Of a stretch of DNA of 64,000 nt, positions 18,512 to 26,076 are shown one piece after another. The notes under the pieces are model-generated. The model saw nothing but the letters and a program-made list of their open reading frames with translations, made no database searches and had not been told where the DNA came from. Every line of letters starts with the position of its first letter. The first letter of the stretch is position 1. Location: assembly GCF_000716335.1 (NCBI RefSeq), contig NZ_KL591002.1, forward strand, positions 417,020-481,019, in the 5' to 3' direction. The DNA is from Streptomyces sp. NRRL S-118 (GTDB lineage: Bacteria; Actinomycetota; Actinomycetes; Streptomycetales; Streptomycetaceae). A program made the position numbers and the translations under genes.

Positions 18512-18626
18512 CCAACCAGTTCGAGCCCACAGCCGCCCCCGGTAGCATGGGGCGTACGGGCGAGTAGCCACGCGAGCACTCGACGGCCACACGCGTCGAC
18601 GGACGCTGCTCGCATCCGGAGCCCTC

Positions 18627-19373
18627 ATGACCACGCCAAACACCCTGTCCTCTTGGGCTGAGGCCGAACCGCCTCCCGCTCCCCCACGGAGGAAGCCGAA
18701 GCCCGCCAGTTGGATGGATGGCGCCCAGCGGCACGAAGAGTACAACCCTCTCGACCTGGAAAACCTCGGCCGCAGCGTAGAGGCGCAATTGCTGCGCCGC
18801 CCGATCGAACCGCTGGCTTCCATCGCGCCCACCCTCGGCGCCGGTGTCTACGCCATCTATTACTCGGGCCCTCATCCGCTCTACAAGCCGATCGTCGAGC
18901 CGTTTGGGGGCACCCCTATTTACGTAGGCCAAGCTCGCCGTGAGGGGGAACGCAAAGGCACAACAGATCCGAACGCGCCGACGCGCGCCCTCTTTGATCG
19001 ACTAGAGGAGCATAAGGACTCCATAGAGCAAGTCGCTCGACTCGACAGTGATCTTAATATCCAGTTCTTTCACGCGCGTTACCTCGTAGCGATCGAAGCC
19101 TTCGTCAGCCTCGCGGAGCGCGTCATGATCCGGCACTATCGCCCCGTTTGGAACACGGTCGTCGACGGCTTCGGCAACCACAATCCGGGGGCCGGTCGCT
19201 TTGACAAACAGGCACGGCCCGCATGGGATGATCTGCATCCGGGGCGCTGGTGGTCACATCCGAAACGTATGAAGAAGCCAAGCACCCGGTCGCCCGAGCA
19301 ATCGCGCCTATTGATCAAGGCGCACTTCATGGGCATTCCCGCACAGGACGCGAGCGAAGACGCCGCTCCCTGA
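18627..19373 (+). CDS. Eco29kI-type GIY-YIG restriction endonuclease
   Basis: 248 residues. It has the Eco29kI layout: GAGVYAIYYSG near residue 70, PIYVGQA near 97, RLEEHKDSI with the catalytic Arg, and WNTVVDGFGNHNPGAGRF near 174 with the conserved Asn, then WDDLHPGRWWSHP. Eco29kI cuts CCGCGG, so that is the predicted site here. The N-terminal 55 residues are a proline-rich extension. The ATG at 18627 has GGAG six bases upstream. Protection should come from the cytosine methyltransferase upstream. This is the last gene of the defence block; phage genes in the opposite orientation follow after 48 bases. Confidence 0.88.
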   Translation: MTTPNTLSSWAEAEPPPAPPRRKPKPASWMDGAQRHEEYNPLDLENLGRSVEAQLLRRPIEPLASIAPTLGAGVYAIYYSGPHPLYKPIVEPFGGTPIYVGQARREGERKGTTDPNAPTRALFDRLEEHKDSIEQVARLDSDLNIQFFHARYLVAIEAFVSLAERVMIRHYRPVWNTVVDGFGNHNPGAGRFDKQARPAWDDLHPGRWWSHPKRMKKPSTRSPEQSRLLIKAHFMGIPAQDASEDAAP

Positions 19374-19421
19374 AGACGGCTCACGCTGCGTCCGGGCGGG
19401 CGATGCGTTCAGAGCTGAGGG

Positions 19422-19760
19422 CTATCGGTAGCGGCGGGCGGCGGTCAGCCATGTCACCGCTATTGGCTCGTCCCCGTCCTCGTCGTCGTCAGTGCCGTCG
19501 GGGGCGGGGGCCTGGTGGACCTGCTCGATCTGCCGCTCGATGCCGCGCAGGTTCTCCTGGAGGTCCATGGTCACCACGCCGTCCACGGTGACCTTCAGCG
19601 GGTCGGCCAACAGCTTGGCGCGCCGCTCGCCCAGGACCTCGAGTGCTACCGCGCGCACCGACCGCAGGCGGAAGAAGCGGCGTTCCAGGTCGGCCGGGTC
19701 GGTGGCCGGGCCGAGCTGCGCGAGCAGCCACGACCGCTGGAACTCGTCCACCAGGATCAC
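19422..19760 (-). CDS. Probable phage head-tail connector or head-associated protein
   Basis: About 112 residues from GTG 19760 (VILVDEFQRSWLLAQLGP); a GTG at 19751 is equally possible. Mostly helical, with LERRFFRLRSVRAVALEVLGERRAKLL and a short acidic stretch before the end. I do not recognise the family securely. Its position just after the major capsid genes in actinobacterial phage modules suggests a connector or adaptor between head and tail. It is the last phage gene before the defence island; nothing tail-like follows it. Confidence 0.55.
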   Translation of the reverse strand: MILVDEFQRSWLLAQLGPATDPADLERRFFRLRSVRAVALEVLGERRAKLLADPLKVTVDGVVTMDLQENLRGIERQIEQVHQAPAPDGTDDDEDGDEPIAVTWLTAARRYR

Positions 19761-19775
19761 ATCCCTCAGTACGAG

Positions 19776-19817
19776 GCACGGCCCGGAGCCGCTCGGGGAA
19801 TTGGCTCCAGGCCGTGC
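19776..19817 (-). terminator. Strong hairpin between capsid genes and the last phage gene
   Basis: Two 15-base arms (19776-19790 and 19803-19817) pair with one mismatch around a 12-base loop. No U-tract follows. It sits directly downstream of the 95-residue gene and upstream of 19422-19760, so it may end or attenuate the capsid transcript, leaving high capsid and lower connector expression. Confidence 0.6.
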
Positions 19818-19828
19818 GCGTGAGCGCA

Positions 19829-20116
19829 TTACGCAGAGGTCGAGCGTCCCCGTCGCGACGCTGGCTTCTTCGCTCCGCCCGCGCCGGCCGTCTCCTCCTG
19901 GCCGTCGCCCTTACTCTCGGGCGGCTCGGACTCCTCCACCGCGACTGCCTCGTCCGGCTCGTCGCAGTCGTCCGGCGGCACCTCCCACGCGTCCGGGTTG
20001 GTGATCAGCACGGCGACCTCCGGGGCCGGGCAGTCGCCCGGCAGCAGGACCAGTTCCTCCCTCGTGGTCGGGTCCTGCACGTAGACCGCGGCCTTCAGCC
20101 GCCTGCGGCCCGCCAT
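19829..20116 (-). CDS. Small phage protein, unknown
   Basis: 95 residues. The N-terminal half (RRRLKAAVYVQDPTTREELVLLPGD, ITNPDAWEVPPDDCDEP) is compact; the C-terminal half is acidic and then basic (KKPASRRGRSTSA) and looks disordered. Its ATG overlaps the capsid stop (TGATG), so it is coupled to the major capsid gene. Small proteins of this look follow the capsid gene in many actinobacterial phages; function unknown. Confidence 0.7.
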   Translation of the reverse strand: MAGRRRLKAAVYVQDPTTREELVLLPGDCPAPEVAVLITNPDAWEVPPDDCDEPDEAVAVEESEPPESKGDGQEETAGAGGAKKPASRRGRSTSA

Positions 20117-21165
20117 CACAGGACCTTCGCCACGATGTGCGCGTCCGGGGTGTGCATGACGGGCATCCCGACCGCAGCGCCCTTGGTCCAGATCTGCACG
20201 GGGTCGTCCTGGACACCTCGGGTGATGATCAGGCCGGGAGCGTCCTCCCGGATGATCTCCGGGTTCGTCCCGCGCGACAGCACCAGGGCCTCCGCGGTCA
20301 CCCCGTACATGGTCTGCGCCCACTTCTCCCGCTCCGGCGGCACCAGAATCCACAGGTCTTCGGGCAGCACCTTGCGGGGCTTGCCGTCCACCCGCACCTG
20401 GGCCTTGTAGAACTGGATCGGCGGCAGGCTGTAGTTGCCGCGCACCACGTTGATCTGCTGCGGCGTGAGCGTGGCCGTCGGCGTGGTCGACGGATTCACG
20501 CTGCCGTAGTACGCCGCCCTGTAGGCGTTGTTCGCCGCCAGGTAGCTGAACGCCTTCCGGCTGGTGATCACCAGCTCCGGCTCCGGCGCGCCGATGTCGT
20601 CCAGGTGCTGGAGCCACCGCAGCTCGTCCGCGATCGGATCGGAGGCTGGGTCCGACCACGGGATCCGGGCAACTGGCATGTTCTCGGCGGGGACGTTCCA
20701 GTCCACCTCCAGCGTCAGGCCGTTCTCCTGCTCCAGCGTGAACCGGCCGTCCACGAGCACGTCGCCGGCGGCCAGCTCCAGCCGGGATCGGATCGCTTCG
20801 ACGTGCCGTTCCACGTCGTCGTACAGCAGCTCGATCAGGCGGTCCTGGTCCGAGCCGTGCGACGCCTCCAGCAGGATCTGCTCCTGCTCGGAGACGACGA
20901 GCTTCTGGCCCAGCGCGGGCAGCGCACCCTCGCGGGACGTCTGCCACGCCTCACGGGTCGCGAACGGCACCGAGGCGTTGAACGCCCGGTACTTGGCGAC
21001 GTTGACGTACCGGCCGGAGTCCTTCGTACGCCACTTCACCTCCCGCATCTCCACGGTCGGGAAGATCGTCTGCGTGAGCAGGAAGTCCTTCGGAGATGGG
21101 ATCGCCCTGGCGAACGCCGTCAGGTCCATGACCGAGACGTCCTTGAGCAGGTCCTGAATCGTCAC
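20116..21165 (-). CDS. Phage major capsid protein (E family)
   Basis: 349 residues, the usual size for phage capsid protein E types of the HK97 fold. Signs include MDLTAFARAIPSPKDFLLTQTIFP, the substitution-rich loop VKWRTKDSGRYVNVAKYRAF, and the C-terminal part with PEIIREDAPGLIITRGVQDDP. It builds the procapsid shell. The GTG start at 21165 lies 15 bases after the decoration protein stop. The order scaffold, decoration, capsid is standard. The gene is full length without frameshifts, so capsid formation appears intact. Confidence 0.85.
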   Translation of the reverse strand: MTIQDLLKDVSVMDLTAFARAIPSPKDFLLTQTIFPTVEMREVKWRTKDSGRYVNVAKYRAFNASVPFATREAWQTSREGALPALGQKLVVSEQEQILLEASHGSDQDRLIELLYDDVERHVEAIRSRLELAAGDVLVDGRFTLEQENGLTLEVDWNVPAENMPVARIPWSDPASDPIADELRWLQHLDDIGAPEPELVITSRKAFSYLAANNAYRAAYYGSVNPSTTPTATLTPQQINVVRGNYSLPPIQFYKAQVRVDGKPRKVLPEDLWILVPPEREKWAQTMYGVTAEALVLSRGTNPEIIREDAPGLIITRGVQDDPVQIWTKGAAVGMPVMHTPDAHIVAKVL

Positions 21166-21179
21166 AGCTCAGCCCCCGC

Positions 21180-21596
21180 TCACACGAAGCGGATCTGCGC
21201 GGCACGCGGGTGCCACACGAGCTGGGACACGTCGATGCCGCCCGGCACCTTCGACGCCTTCACTGCGCCGTGCCACAGCAGCGCCGCCGGAACACGGGTC
21301 TGGCCCGGCGCGAACGGGGCCTCGGCGATCACGAAACCCCGAAGGATCTGACGGCCGCAGTGCGCCTCCGGGTCGTACGGACCGTACAGGCCGGACTCCG
21401 CGACCCTGCCGACCGGCACACCGGACAGCACCCGGCCGTACGGATCGCAGCCGTCGCCGCACACGTAGTGCGTGCCCTCGCAGAACAGGTTCAGGTCGAG
21501 GGTGATTGTGTCGACGGAGTCGGTGCCGTGCAGGGACGCCAGCCACTCGCGGTTGGCGGTCGTGTACTCGGACGTCGAGACGGGCTGAATGGTCAT
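21180..21596 (-). CDS. Phage head decoration / K-type structural protein
   Basis: 138 residues. FCEGTHYVCGDGCDPYGRVLSGVPVGRV and the C-terminal LWHGAVKASKVPGGID pattern are like actinophage head decoration proteins encoded before capsid protein E. It would bind the outside of the capsid lattice. The ATG at 21596 has GGAG eight bases upstream. It lies between the scaffold and capsid genes in the minus-strand head operon. Confidence 0.7.
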   Translation of the reverse strand: MTIQPVSTSEYTTANREWLASLHGTDSVDTITLDLNLFCEGTHYVCGDGCDPYGRVLSGVPVGRVAESGLYGPYDPEAHCGRQILRGFVIAEAPFAPGQTRVPAALLWHGAVKASKVPGGIDVSQLVWHPRAAQIRFV

Positions 21597-21700
21597 GTGC
21601 GTGTCTCCATGGACGCTGCGGTCAGAATCCGCACACCGCCCACGGAGGCGATGCCGTCCACGAAGTTCAGGGGGCGTGGTCCCCCAAGGTCTGCCTGGGA

Positions 21701-22408
21701 CTACCGGGCGGCGGAGTCGCTGAACTCCGGGATCAGGCCACGGCGCTTGGCCATCTCCAGCCCGGCCGAACCGGGCTTGGACACCGAGGCCGTACGGGTC
21801 GGGCCGCGACCGGCCGGCGCGCCCGCGGGAGCGGCCGGCACAGGCGGGCGGACCCCGCCGAACAGCTCAGGGCGACGTGCCCGCAGGGCCTCGGCCGCCG
21901 ACTGGATCTGCCCCTCGTCCGCGTCCTCGTCGTCCACGGCCAGCAGACGCTCCGCGTCCACCAGATCGTCACCCTCCGCGCCGAGAGCCACCAGCGCGGC
22001 CCGGCGAAGCGCCGCCCTCTCCCGCTCGGCGGCCAGCTCCTCCCGGCGCACGGCCTGCAACTCCCTCTCGGCAGCCGCCTGTTCCCGGCGCTCCACCTCC
22101 GACAGCGCGGCCTGCTCAGCCTCCCGCTGCGCGGTCACGAACTCTGTGAGCGCCTTCGGGGAGTCGAACCCGAGCGTGGACAACAGCCGCTTGATCGCAG
22201 CCCGTTCGCCCTGCGCCTTCTCGCGGGTGAGCATCTTGCCCAACCGGTCCTGGGTGACCGTGACCTGCTGCTCCTGGCCGCCGCCGTCCGGGGCGTCATC
22301 GAGCTGGTCGTTCGTCTCGTCCTCCGACGAGGCACCAAGAATCGGGTAGATCGGCCGCCCGTCACGGCGGTGGCCGACAGGACGGCGAGAGGGCAGGGGC
22401 CGGACCAT
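21701..22408 (-). CDS. Phage scaffolding-like protein
   Basis: 235 residues from ATG 22408, chosen for GGAGGAG four bases upstream. The middle is a long charged coiled coil (RLGKMLTREKAQGERAAIKR, REELAAERERAAL), followed by an acidic stretch and a C-terminal basic motif (EMAKRRGLIPEF). Coiled-coil proteins between portal and capsid are scaffolds that shape the procapsid. About 105 bases separate it from the decoration gene and include a short GGGGG/CCCCC hairpin near 21670-21685. Confidence 0.7.
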   Translation of the reverse strand: MVRPLPSRRPVGHRRDGRPIYPILGASSEDETNDQLDDAPDGGGQEQQVTVTQDRLGKMLTREKAQGERAAIKRLLSTLGFDSPKALTEFVTAQREAEQAALSEVERREQAAAERELQAVRREELAAERERAALRRAALVALGAEGDDLVDAERLLAVDDEDADEGQIQSAAEALRARRPELFGGVRPPVPAAPAGAPAGRGPTRTASVSKPGSAGLEMAKRRGLIPEFSDSAAR

Positions 22409-22536
22409 ACATCTCCTCCAGAGCGCGCCCCCGCGCTGACGGCCAGTGTAGCCACCTGCGCCGACACGGCCATGAGCCCTGTCCGACTGCCCCCACAGGA
22501 TGGCCTCGAACAAGGAGGCACCAACCCGAGGCCGCG

Positions 22537-24300
22537 TCACCGGCCCGCCTCCACCGGCTCCCGCTCGATCACCTTCCCCGCCGGCTTCCGCACCCCGGCC
22601 GCCCCCGACCCGTCGTCTTCCTCCTGGTCCTCGTCGTCCACGTCGCGCCCGTGCCTAGCAGCGGCCTCTGCCGTCCGCACTGCGGCCTCCTGCTCCGCCT
22701 TCGCCCTAATCCGCTTCACCTCCTGCGAGGCGTCCTTGATCGGGTACCCGGCCTCCAGAAGCATCGCCACCGCCGTCTCCAGCGACAGCACCCCCGCCCC
22801 GTACGCCTTGACGACCTCCTCCAGCACCGCGCCTCGGTCCGTCGGCGTGTGCGGCGCCCACGCCAGCCGCGCCGGAAGCGTCTCCCCAGCCGCCCAGCCC
22901 TCCGCACGCCCGGCCTGGTACAGCCGCTGCACCATCTTGAACAGCAGCCGGTACTTGTGCTCCCGCGCCAACCGCATCATCCCGATCAGCGCATCCAGCG
23001 GCCCCAGCGCCAGCTTCAGCGCGTACCCCGACGGCACCTCCGTGGCCTCCAGCGTCCCGAGCCCGGCCGCCGTCACACGGCTGTTCGCCGCGATCCGCTC
23101 CAGCAGGTGATCCACCCGTGCCCGCAGCTCGGCCAGCTGCGGCGAGGTGTCCAGGGCATCCATCCGCCCGGTTTCGCCGAGCTGCCACACCGCACCGGCC
23201 TTCACCTGAAGCTCCTGCGGCTTGCCCGTCGCCCGGTCTACCGGCAGCCGCGCACCCGCGAGCCCGATGATCGGCGTGCCCGTCGTGGCGGACGCCGCCG
23301 AGCTGTCCGAGTCGGTGGCCGCGAGCTCATCGAGCGCCTGCAGAACCCGCGCGAGAATCGAGCGCCCCCAGTGCTCCCCGCCGTCCGGGATCGTGTTCGC
23401 GATGTGGATCACCGGGACGAAGTCGATCATGAGATCCAACCGGTTCAGCTCCGTGCCGTCTGGCCTCACCCGGTACGTGGCCTTGTCCATCGGCAGCCGG
23501 TCCAGCGCCTCACCGTTCTTCAGGTCCTCCAGCAGCCACTCCGCGTCCGTGAGGTAGCACGTCACGTTGGACGTCCAGCCCTGCTCCCACGGGTACTGCC
23601 GCCCTCCAGTCGCCGCAGCGTCGCCGTCGGGCTCATCCTCGGAGATCGGACCCAGCTCGTACGTCACCCGGCGTACCCGGGCCTTCAGCCCGGCATCGTC
23701 GTCCGCCGGCAGTTCCCACGCCAGATGCACCCGGCTGGGGAAGTCCTCGTCCTCGTCGTCCCACTGCGGGAAGAAGAACCCCGGATCGTAGACCCGCAGC
23801 GTCGGCCGCTGCTTCTCCGGGTTCCACGCCAGAACCATCACGCTGTCCCCAAGCAGCACCGCCGCCCGCTCGGCCTGCTGCACCCGGAACGTCAGCAGCT
23901 CCTTGTCCGCCCACTTCCGCAACCGGTCCTGCACTGCGGCGGCCTCCGCCGCACCGGGTGTCGGCGTCTCCTCGTTGGCGTGCTCCGCCCCCTCGACGGC
24001 GACCTTCTGTTCTGAGCCAAGGAGGTAGCCGAGCGCAGTGTCCACGAGGTTCGCGGCGTCGCCCAGCTCCCGTCGCTCCAGCGCGCTCGCATCGCCACCG
24101 GCCGCCGCGAGCTGCCCGGCCTGGTTGTTGTCGTACGAGGCCAGCACCTTGTACGCGGCCAGCCGCCGCAACTCGTGCGGCGGCACCCAGGTCTTGGCCA
24201 GCTCCGGAAACGCGCGGCTGCCCGGACGCCCGGCCTCTGCCATCACGGGTTTGTAGTTGAGCCACGACCACGCATCGACAAGGAATTGACGCAGACCCAC
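22537..24300 (-). CDS. Phage portal protein
   Basis: 587 residues. The start GLRQFLVDAWSWLNYKPVMAEAG, the crown region VPVIHIANTIPDGGEHWGRSIL and the long helical wing LAELRARVDHLLERIAANSRVTAAGLGTLEATEVPSGYALKLALGP (read in parts) fit actinophage portals. It forms the dodecameric vertex through which DNA enters. The GTG at 24300 has GAAGGAA five bases upstream. Upstream, instead of the terminase, lies an inserted unrelated gene; downstream comes the scaffold. Confidence 0.82.
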   Translation of the reverse strand: MGLRQFLVDAWSWLNYKPVMAEAGRPGSRAFPELAKTWVPPHELRRLAAYKVLASYDNNQAGQLAAAGGDASALERRELGDAANLVDTALGYLLGSEQKVAVEGAEHANEETPTPGAAEAAAVQDRLRKWADKELLTFRVQQAERAAVLLGDSVMVLAWNPEKQRPTLRVYDPGFFFPQWDDEDEDFPSRVHLAWELPADDDAGLKARVRRVTYELGPISEDEPDGDAAATGGRQYPWEQGWTSNVTCYLTDAEWLLEDLKNGEALDRLPMDKATYRVRPDGTELNRLDLMIDFVPVIHIANTIPDGGEHWGRSILARVLQALDELAATDSDSSAASATTGTPIIGLAGARLPVDRATGKPQELQVKAGAVWQLGETGRMDALDTSPQLAELRARVDHLLERIAANSRVTAAGLGTLEATEVPSGYALKLALGPLDALIGMMRLAREHKYRLLFKMVQRLYQAGRAEGWAAGETLPARLAWAPHTPTDRGAVLEEVVKAYGAGVLSLETAVAMLLEAGYPIKDASQEVKRIRAKAEQEAAVRTAEAAARHGRDVDDEDQEEDDGSGAAGVRKPAGKVIEREPVEAGR

Positions 24301-24347
24301 TGCACTTCCTTCGGTTGGGTCCCGCGCCTTCGTCTACCTTAACTTAA

Positions 24348-24362
24348 CGCCCTGGAAGGGCG
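24348..24362 (-). terminator. Short hairpin after the inserted gene
   Basis: CGCCCT-GGA-AGGGCG folds into a 6-base stem in the 90 bases between the inserted pentapeptide-like gene and the portal gene. It may be a weak terminator for the inserted gene. The surrounding bases are AT-rich (TTAACTTAA) for this genome. Confidence 0.4.
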
Positions 24363-24390
24363 GCAGCACTCACCCTACCTCGCCTTGTAA

Positions 24391-25926
24391 TCATTGCGGG
24401 GAGCGAAGAATTCTGCGCTTCATCCTGATATCAACACTCGGCTCTGTCGTTAAATAATTCGCCAGATAGAACGGCGATTCCTCGTCGAGTGAAACTCCGT
24501 CAAGAGAGCAACGTTTACACCTAGCCAGTCTCAGGTTGAAGTCGCCGAAGGCATGCGATCCGCGCATATCAAGCTCACCAACAACAGAGGCTCCCTGCAT
24601 ATCCAAGCCACCGAGAAAATGGCCTTGGACAAGTCGAGCGACCCCCTCGAAGTGAGCATCACCGAAGAAGCATTCGCCACACACCTTCACCCCGCTCAGT
24701 TCAACAGACTCGCCGATAACCGCCCCTTGAAAGCTTGCAGCTTGCTTGAACTCTGCTACCTCCCCCGCACAAGCACGGAACACATACGGATGATCGTCCG
24801 ATCGCCCGCCGAACGAGGAAGCTCCGTCTAGGACACATCCGGCAAATCCGCAGTCATCCCTGACGCAAGTCTGCGAGAAGTCCAGCATCGAGAAATACGA
24901 GTCGGCACAGGACAGCAGTCCGCAAAACTCTGCGCCCTGAAAATCGGCAATTCCGTCCACGCTGCAGTGACGCATCATGACATCACCCAGCACCCGGGCG
25001 TTCCTAATCTTCAAGGGCCCGTGGATGTTAGCCTTATCGAGCCGCAGGGAACCGACGTCCACGCCGGAAAGGTCGAGTTCAATAAGCTCCGCCCCTGCCA
25101 AATCTATTGCCCACGACCTATCGACGGTGTGGGCAGGAGGAAGGAAGGACCGCAGCATGTCACCCAACTTCAATTCGACCTCAACAGCCTCATAGTTTCC
25201 GACATCCTTTAGGTCGTCAAGGGCAATCCGGCCGACGTGCTTGAGAAGTCCGCATGTAACCGCGACGACCAACGCTGCATCGTCTTCCGAACTACCATAA
25301 ATGGCCCTCATCGTGGCGAAACCAAGTGGAACTCGCGCAGGGTTCAACGATTCCACGTGCCCTACAGCCTCATAGAGCAGTTCATTTGCCGATCTCGGCT
25401 GTGCGTCACCGCCTTCCTTCATGCCCCGCAAGGTGTCCCGAATATGATTGAGATGTGCGATAACTGTATACCCGAAGAGTGGGCTTTCATGCTTTGACGC
25501 CTCCCTGTCTATGCGCTTAGGGAACTCGACAACGAAGCGATCGAGGACATCCTCGGCAGGCAGAGACGTAGTTGACAGGTCCACCCAGCCATGATCTTTC
25601 AGTCTATCGACGACTTCCTCCACAAATTTCGCGGATGTCAACTGGCCAAACTCAGCGAGTCTCTGCTGGTAGACGAAGTCCATAAGCAATCCGGAATCAA
25701 ATGCTTCGTCTATCAGGCTAGCAAGATGCCGAACTTCCTCATCGCTTATCGACCGCCCTTCGGTTGCCTCCAATACTGATGCGCTCAGCGCCTCGCACGC
25801 AATCTTCGCAACCGAATTGAGCACCGGCCTCTCGCCTCGGACTCTCTTCCAGGCAGCCTTACCAGCAGCCCCTGCGAGAGAGCCAAGAATCCTTCCCGCC
25901 AGCCCCAGAATAGCTGCAGATTCCAC
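24391..25926 (-). CDS. Unknown protein with pentapeptide-like C-terminal region, inserted in the packaging operon
   Basis: About 511 residues from GTG 25926 (GGGAGG ten bases upstream); TTG 25932 and ATG 25971 are alternatives. The N-terminal half is alpha-helical (ILGLAGRILGSLAGAAGK, SISDEEVRHLASLIDEAF, SAKFVEEVVDRLKDHGW). From about residue 300 it is a right-handed beta-helix-like series: ELDLSGVDVGSLRLDKANI, ADFQGAEFCGLLSCADSYF, LDMQGASVVGELDMRGSHAF. No catalytic motif is recognised. Base composition is visibly more AT-rich than its neighbours and codon use is less biased, so it was probably acquired recently. It interrupts the usual terminase-portal order; a moron or defence factor is plausible. 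Confidence 0.65.
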   Translation of the reverse strand: MESAAILGLAGRILGSLAGAAGKAAWKRVRGERPVLNSVAKIACEALSASVLEATEGRSISDEEVRHLASLIDEAFDSGLLMDFVYQQRLAEFGQLTSAKFVEEVVDRLKDHGWVDLSTTSLPAEDVLDRFVVEFPKRIDREASKHESPLFGYTVIAHLNHIRDTLRGMKEGGDAQPRSANELLYEAVGHVESLNPARVPLGFATMRAIYGSSEDDAALVVAVTCGLLKHVGRIALDDLKDVGNYEAVEVELKLGDMLRSFLPPAHTVDRSWAIDLAGAELIELDLSGVDVGSLRLDKANIHGPLKIRNARVLGDVMMRHCSVDGIADFQGAEFCGLLSCADSYFSMLDFSQTCVRDDCGFAGCVLDGASSFGGRSDDHPYVFRACAGEVAEFKQAASFQGAVIGESVELSGVKVCGECFFGDAHFEGVARLVQGHFLGGLDMQGASVVGELDMRGSHAFGDFNLRLARCKRCSLDGVSLDEESPFYLANYLTTEPSVDIRMKRRILRSPQ

Positions 25927-26045
25927 AGGCAATTTGCCTCCCGCAGGCTGCCGTCCGCGTTGCGAGCGCATTCGAAACAGGCATGCGCAATCCCAGTCTG
26001 CTACTCCTACCTTCGCCCTGCATGTGGATCACGCTGAGTCCCACT

Positions 26046-26061
26046 TTCCAAACTCTTGGAA
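26046..26061. promoter_or_regulatory. Inverted repeat upstream of the inserted gene
   Basis: TTCCAA-ACTC-TTGGAA is a perfect 6-base inverted repeat in the 150 bases between the large terminase stop and the inserted gene. It could be an operator or a short hairpin for an independent transcript of that gene. Confidence 0.35.
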
Positions 26062-26076
26062 GAGTCGAAGCGTGCT

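Noticed and set aside
19829..20947. A 372-residue minus-strand frame overlapping the capsid gene
   Set aside because: Only its last 95 codons (19829-20116) make a sensible product with its own ATG; the rest is out of frame with the clear capsid gene.
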